Source: SZUA-265 sp965651905 (lineage in GTDB: Bacteria > Myxococcota_A > Polyangia > Polyangiales > Polyangiaceae). From it: a stretch of 64,000 bases of DNA. Of the stretch, positions 61,001 to 64,000 are shown piece after piece. The translations under genes and the position numbers were made by a program. Numbering within the stretch: position 1 is the stretch's first letter; each line of letters starts with the position of its first letter. The notes below the pieces were generated by a model, which saw only the letters and a program-made list of their open reading frames with translations, searched no databases and was not told the origin of the DNA. Location of the stretch: the NCBI GenBank assembly GCA_965651905.1, contig CBFGUG010000001.1, positions 124,001 to 188,000 of the forward strand. Reading direction: 5' to 3'.

Positions 61001-62660
61001 GCAGCACCCGAGCCCTAGCATCCAGAAAACTGCCGCCAGCAACTGGTCTCAGATTTACGCTCACCTGCGAGGCGCTAAGATCGGAAACCTCCAAACTTCG
61101 AGCGCGGGCGCGCCCAGACAGTTGCGGATTCGAGAGCGGCCCGTCGCTCGCCACGTCTACTTGCACCCCACGCGCAGAAATACCGGCGGCGCGCGACGTC
61201 ACTCGGTCGACCGTGAGCTTCCCGCTCGCGGAAAGCCGCGAGCTTTCGACGTGGTACTTGCCCTCGGCGGCAAACTCGAGACCACTGATCGCCCACTCCT
61301 TCGCTCCATCGACGGGAAGCTCGGGAGGGATCCCCGAAGCCGACCCGACTGCCTCGAAGTCGATGAAGCCGTCGGACCGCGTTGCGGCGCCGCGCAGCTC
61401 GACGCGCGGAGCGTCCGTCGTGCGCACCTCGACTTCGATGCTTCGAGCATCCGATAGCGATATGTGTGTGTCGAAGCTGGGAAACGGACTACCCGCAAAC
61501 TGCCCCCCCTCTGCGGAGAGCGAAACCTCTGCGCGAAGCGGCGAGTTGATCTCGACCCGTGCAGTCCCGTCGAAGCTGACGTCACCTCGCGGCGAGGCTG
61601 ATGCAAACGCATGCGGATCGACGTTCGTTGCGGCGATGCCTGCTTGCAGGTCGAACGGTTCGAACTGCAGGTCGCTAACCACCGCAAGCGCGCCGTTCAG
61701 CGCCGCTGAAGCGCGGCGACCTCCCTCAGACGATTGGTCGTGCGCCGTGACTGAGACGTGAGCGGCGGTGAAGTCACCCAGCGCTTCGAATTCGATTGTA
61801 ATGTGTTCACTGGGCGCAACTCCCAAGTCCAACTCGCGCCAGGCGGTAGCTCCACCCCTGAGCTCGCCAATCGAGGACCAGACGTCGCCATGGAGCGTCG
61901 ACAGCGCCGTCAGCTTTACGCCGCCCACGCTTCCGACTGTCGCCGCCTCTGCAGTGGGCACGCCCCGCTCCGTGACGAGCAACTCTCCCGTCAACTCGCC
62001 GTCGAAAGTGCCCTCGACGTTGGGTACCTTCAGCCGAACCTCTGCATTCTGGAGCTGGAGGCGGACCGTGTCTTGGATCTCTAGACGGGCAGTGAGTTGC
62101 TCGACCCACACGCTGTCGAGCGCCTCCGTCCCCAAGACGACGCGAGTTTGATTCAGTTCGATCGTGTCGAATGTGATACGCGGCGCCGGTCCCCCTGACG
62201 ACGTCGGTTCGGCGCTCCCCTGCGGCGTCAGCGCCTCGACCAAGCGTAGCTGACCCTGTTCGTTGGTCGTCAGCTCGACCCACGCCTCCCCGACCGATAC
62301 CTCGGAAATGTTCACCTGAACAGGTCCATCTTGAAAGAGTGAACTGAGTAGCTTCAGCGTCTTCAACTCAGCGTCGACTCGCGACAACACAGCGACGGGA
62401 GTCCCATCCTGGGTTGACACTCGCACGTTCAGCCCGCTCACTCCGAACACGCCGAGGGATTCGTCAATCGTCACTTCGACGTCGCCGTGGAACAACTGTG
62501 ACAGCTGCCGCGACGTCACTTCACTTATCTGCGTTCGGACCAGGCTGAGCTGCAAGGACGCGATCGCCAGCAGCACCAGTCCCACCAGCGAAAGCCCACT
62601 CCACGACACGGCGCGCGCGACACGCCGCCACCAGCGACTTCTGTTGGGCGGCGTGGGCAT
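58038..62660 (-). CDS. tamB: TamB-type translocation/assembly module protein
   Basis: The protein is 1540 aa. One N-terminal transmembrane helix (~18-40, VSWSGLSLVGLVLLAIASLQ) is followed by an enormous beta-rich region of repeating strand pairs and a C-terminal TamB/DUF490 domain ending in 'SLDWRLSHRWTLESSFGDRG'/'TTDLVWRLRY'. TamB bridges inner and outer membranes and works with TamA/BamA-type barrels in outer-membrane protein insertion and lipid transport. The start ATG at 62660 overlaps the stop of the Omp85 gene (TGATG); a longer reading to 62831 is not supported. Confidence 0.88.
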   Translation of the reverse strand: MPTPPNRSRWWRRVARAVSWSGLSLVGLVLLAIASLQLSLVRTQISEVTSRQLSQLFHGDVEVTIDESLGVFGVSGLNVRVSTQDGTPVAVLSRVDAELKTLKLLSSLFQDGPVQVNISEVSVGEAWVELTTNEQGQLRLVEALTPQGSAEPTSSGGPAPRITFDTIELNQTRVVLGTEALDSVWVEQLTARLEIQDTVRLQLQNAEVRLKVPNVEGTFDGELTGELLVTERGVPTAEAATVGSVGGVKLTALSTLHGDVWSSIGELRGGATAWRELDLGVAPSEHITIEFEALGDFTAAHVSVTAHDQSSEGGRRASAALNGALAVVSDLQFEPFDLQAGIAATNVDPHAFASASPRGDVSFDGTARVEINSPLRAEVSLSAEGGQFAGSPFPSFDTHISLSDARSIEVEVRTTDAPRVELRGAATRSDGFIDFEAVGSASGIPPELPVDGAKEWAISGLEFAAEGKYHVESSRLSASGKLTVDRVTSRAAGISARGVQVDVASDGPLSNPQLSGRARARSLEVSDLSASQVSVNLRPVAGGSFLDARARVLLDASEPNPLDVGVAARLTGMSPLDVRDVRLDVSRDLGRGPTRMSASVDRVRVAERIAIEGLRASGVGEVAADLEIAGADVSGDVRVQSLDLARLSGLFTPLAPELAGLVTADVAADVQRGQVVSGHVYGRATDTRTKQFELEQFDASLVIKEAAVSGSAQLRHRDSWVRLDTLRAKSSPSAISGGDPQSVIDALHGYFALSVDADASDFEELLAGMLPEVEVQGHLDGEARVLKGAGAELDADWALHVRDLDFRRLSDASAGKDSEHVAASEAWSVRELSAEWVGSYHGASGNLSSGLRIESTEHERPLAWLSLSTDVEPNVLLHGDLARLQTTPLSGVLIVPEVKLSELPSGQLLQGVRASVEARVEIGGTPVDPELDGTLNLTDFSVESLERSLPVTLRVAGAYRQSKVDAQAKVWHQQRLVGEVRLSGELGEDRQLVGKAQLSSIPLQCFPYVRDYGLDGIVTGRLDYTRNTGRESLFVDVRGRDLLAAGVRVRQADVNVEFDGGEFSAEAKLEQPEGRVELTLRGAANDSRLASLQPRELVVSAETFQVRPVFALVRQPVADVEGIVDGEMRLNLSREELSASGNLSLREGGFHMVSLGEAVRDLRFELSAQGREMRLTELSAKLGEGSLDGEGQAKYGADGGFEGRAEFKIPESEPVPISREGLTVAHASGRVDLVASRDPKLGVKVGLDVPRLRVEIEPGSGRSVQDIEPAQTITLGSTTSAGRFVAYRQEVSDSTTDAEPIELSIELGDDVWVYRGAGTFAAVNGKVRVLLSDEVRVHGELNAGEGQIDIMGRVFEVRQGTIALHGETPPDPDIVAEAAWESPSGHTIIAAFRGALRSGELTLRSEPALSYDGILNVILFDDPEGVGAEEGEGSAPASGVAASIAGAGLGRALSDLTELDVSAGVDTSDQAAPRPELGVRLSPRVAVGVAYNPDPAPSLGRAPDRAIVSLDWRLSHRWTLESSFGDRGSATTDLVWRLRY

Positions 62661-64000
62661 CAGTAGGCCTGTCCTATTCCGAGTGAAACGTTGACTGGTA
62701 GGCCCAGGATATCCCCCGGATCTCCCTCCAATCTCCCGCCGCCATCGAGCACCTGCAGACCAGGAATGCGGTACGCGACATCCAGGCGAATCGGACCGAC
62801 TGGCGTGTCGTAGCGCGGGCCCAGCCCGCATGAAAGGTGGGGCCTGCTGAGGTCGATCGTCAGTCCTCGTTCCGCGACGTCACTCGCGTCGCAGAACAAG
62901 GCTGCGTGAAACGCGCCGACGATTGGAAAGCGAAAAGCCCCACTCGCCTCCCAAAGTGAACGGCCGCCCAATGGCACCGAACATCGCGCCGAATCGTAAG
63001 ACGGCGACGACTCGTCACACTCCCCTCCCTGCGCGGCTTGAACTGCGGGGTTGAAGAAGAGCACGGTGCCGTGTGGTCCCACACCCCGATAGGGATAGCC
63101 GCGATTCGAACTCGGCCCGCCTGAAAAGAACGAGCGAAAGTACGCGATCTGAGTGTCCTCGACCGACGGCTCGTTATCTCCGTTCGGAGTGTCGTAGTTG
63201 AGCGGAAAGAGAAAGCCCACGTTCGCGCGAAACGCCAAGCCAGAGGCTCCCCGCACCACTGGCACGTAGAAGCGCGCTTCAGGCGAAACACGAAAGTCTC
63301 GAGCGTTACCGCCCAAACCAGCAAACTGCAGGTCGGCGATGAAGAACGCCCCCCGAGTAGGCTTGACTTGGTCATCTCGAAAGTCCAGCGCGCCACGCAA
63401 CTCCAAGTAGGAGATGTAGACCCGACGCGCCTGGCTCGCGAGATCCCCCTCATAAGTGAACGGAACACCCGTCTGTAGGTTGTGGCTCGGCGTCAATGTG
63501 AATCGACCAAAGCGACGCTCGACTCCGCTGCGACCTCTGAACTCGCGATAGCCGATGATCGGAGCTTCAGCTGGGGGATTGGGGCTCAGCAACACGGGAT
63601 AAATGGAGTAGTTCCCTCCGATGAAGCCACGCGTTCGAGCCTCCAAGAACCCTGGTTGCTCGAGGCGCACCGACGCTTCGACCTCGGGCAGCAACTGCTC
63701 TGGAGCATCGAACTCGGGAACTCTCGTCGGGTACAGCACGACGCCAGGCTTCACGAGCGCTGAGAAACGGCGCAGACCTCCGAGGAAGTTTCGGTGCTCC
63801 CAGGAAGCCATCGTTCGCATGCCAACCCGAATGATGTCGAGTTCGGCACCCACACCCAAACGCAACGTGCGCAGCTTGGACGCCTGGGTTCGGACCAAGA
63901 CGGGCACCACGGGGGTCGCTTCGGCATCCGTCGCTTCGGCATCCGTCTCGGCGTCCGATGACTCGCCCTGTTCGTCCTCGGTCCCTTCTTCGGCGTCGGA
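62660..64000 (-). CDS. Omp85/TamA-type outer-membrane barrel protein (partial)
   Basis: The visible 446 residues include the C-terminal beta barrel. 'YEGDLASQARRVYISYLELRGALDFRDDQVKPTRGAFFIAD' region (cited only in outline) and 'GGPSSNRGYPYRGVGP' carry the (V/I)RGY-type L6 loop of Omp85 proteins, and 'VGPIRLDVAYRI' is the last strands. The N-terminal part visible here is a 30-residue acidic insert with TDAEA repeats (63910-64000), so POTRA domains lie beyond the window. Together with the overlapping TamB gene it forms a TamA-TamB-like pair. Confidence 0.85.
   Translation of the reverse strand, partial: SDAEEGTEDEQGESSDAETDAEATDAEATPVVPVLVRTQASKLRTLRLGVGAELDIIRVGMRTMASWEHRNFLGGLRRFSALVKPGVVLYPTRVPEFDAPEQLLPEVEASVRLEQPGFLEARTRGFIGGNYSIYPVLLSPNPPAEAPIIGYREFRGRSGVERRFGRFTLTPSHNLQTGVPFTYEGDLASQARRVYISYLELRGALDFRDDQVKPTRGAFFIADLQFAGLGGNARDFRVSPEARFYVPVVRGASGLAFRANVGFLFPLNYDTPNGDNEPSVEDTQIAYFRSFFSGGPSSNRGYPYRGVGPHGTVLFFNPAVQAAQGGECDESSPSYDSARCSVPLGGRSLWEASGAFRFPIVGAFHAALFCDASDVAERGLTIDLSRPHLSCGLGPRYDTPVGPIRLDVAYRIPGLQVLDGGGRLEGDPGDILGLPVNVSLGIGQAY

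Noticed and set aside
1..64000. CRISPR arrays, insertion sequences, prophage, rRNA
   Set aside because: No regularly spaced repeats, transposase motifs, phage structural genes or rRNA signatures were seen on either strand.

Overview
ORGANISM. The window is about 60-65% GC (my estimate) and densely coded on both strands. It looks like a chromosome segment from a Myxococcota (myxobacteria-like) bacterium, probably Polyangiales or a relative. Indicators are the many lipoproteins and large signalling proteins, receiver/Ser-Thr-kinase and receiver/histidine-kinase chimeras, a DUF1592-family/DUF1552 pair, a TonB-C domain fused to a TonB-dependent receptor, a pilin behind a sigma-54-like promoter, and a MYXO-CTERM-like tail. 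This is inference from gene content; no rRNA or tRNA is present to fix taxonomy. LAYOUT. 0.1-2 kb: a small membrane protein and aspartate kinase. 2.2-9.3 kb (minus): a five-gene Gld-like ABC transporter operon (ATPase, permease, GldG-like protein, DUF4340 protein, arylsulfotransferase-like lipoprotein). 9.4-18.6 kb: an acyl-CoA desaturase, a lipoprotein, an ECF-type sigma factor with a zinc-finger/DUF1109-like anti-sigma, an SLC13 permease, a polytopic membrane protein, an MscS channel and a DUF1704/MATCAP-like metallopeptidase. 18.99-22.17 kb (plus): five co-directional genes whose order and features match the Yersinia lcrG-lcrV-lcrH-yopB-yopD translocon operon of type III secretion, with a hairpin just after the last gene. 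No other secretion gene is in the window. This is the most unusual system here. 22.2-32.1 kb: IF-1, a membrane-anchored PD-(D/E)XK-like nuclease, DUF1552 and DUF1592-family proteins with a CxxCH motif, MgtE, a metallophosphoesterase, a methyltransferase and a repeat-like protein. 32.1-43.4 kb: a type IV pilin-like gene with a sigma-54 promoter candidate, a TonB-C/TonB-dependent receptor fusion divergent from a Cys-rich lipoprotein, an OsmC protein, secreted and outer-membrane proteins, and a GntR regulator-trpB-trpA operon with overlapping GTG starts. 43.6-54.8 kb: a C39-peptidase lipoprotein with a small membrane partner, a PP2C phosphatase, then a signalling island (degenerate kinase, three-receiver hybrid kinase, CheR-type methyltransferase, receiver-kinase, two small stress-type membrane proteins, and a receiver-GAF-Ser/Thr kinase). 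Within it is a 54-codon DUF1328 gene that appears to start with ATT. 54.8-64 kb (minus): an AsmA-like protein, a YihY/BrkB protein, an acidic lipoprotein, and a TamB protein overlapping an Omp85/TamA-type barrel cut by the window end. HOW THE GENES RELATE. Start/stop overlaps support operons for the ABC cluster, the translocon cassette (chaperone/YopB-like), GntR-trpBA, the hybrid kinase-CheR pair, and Omp85-TamB. The signalling island looks like a stress or environmental response module. The right end concerns the cell envelope.
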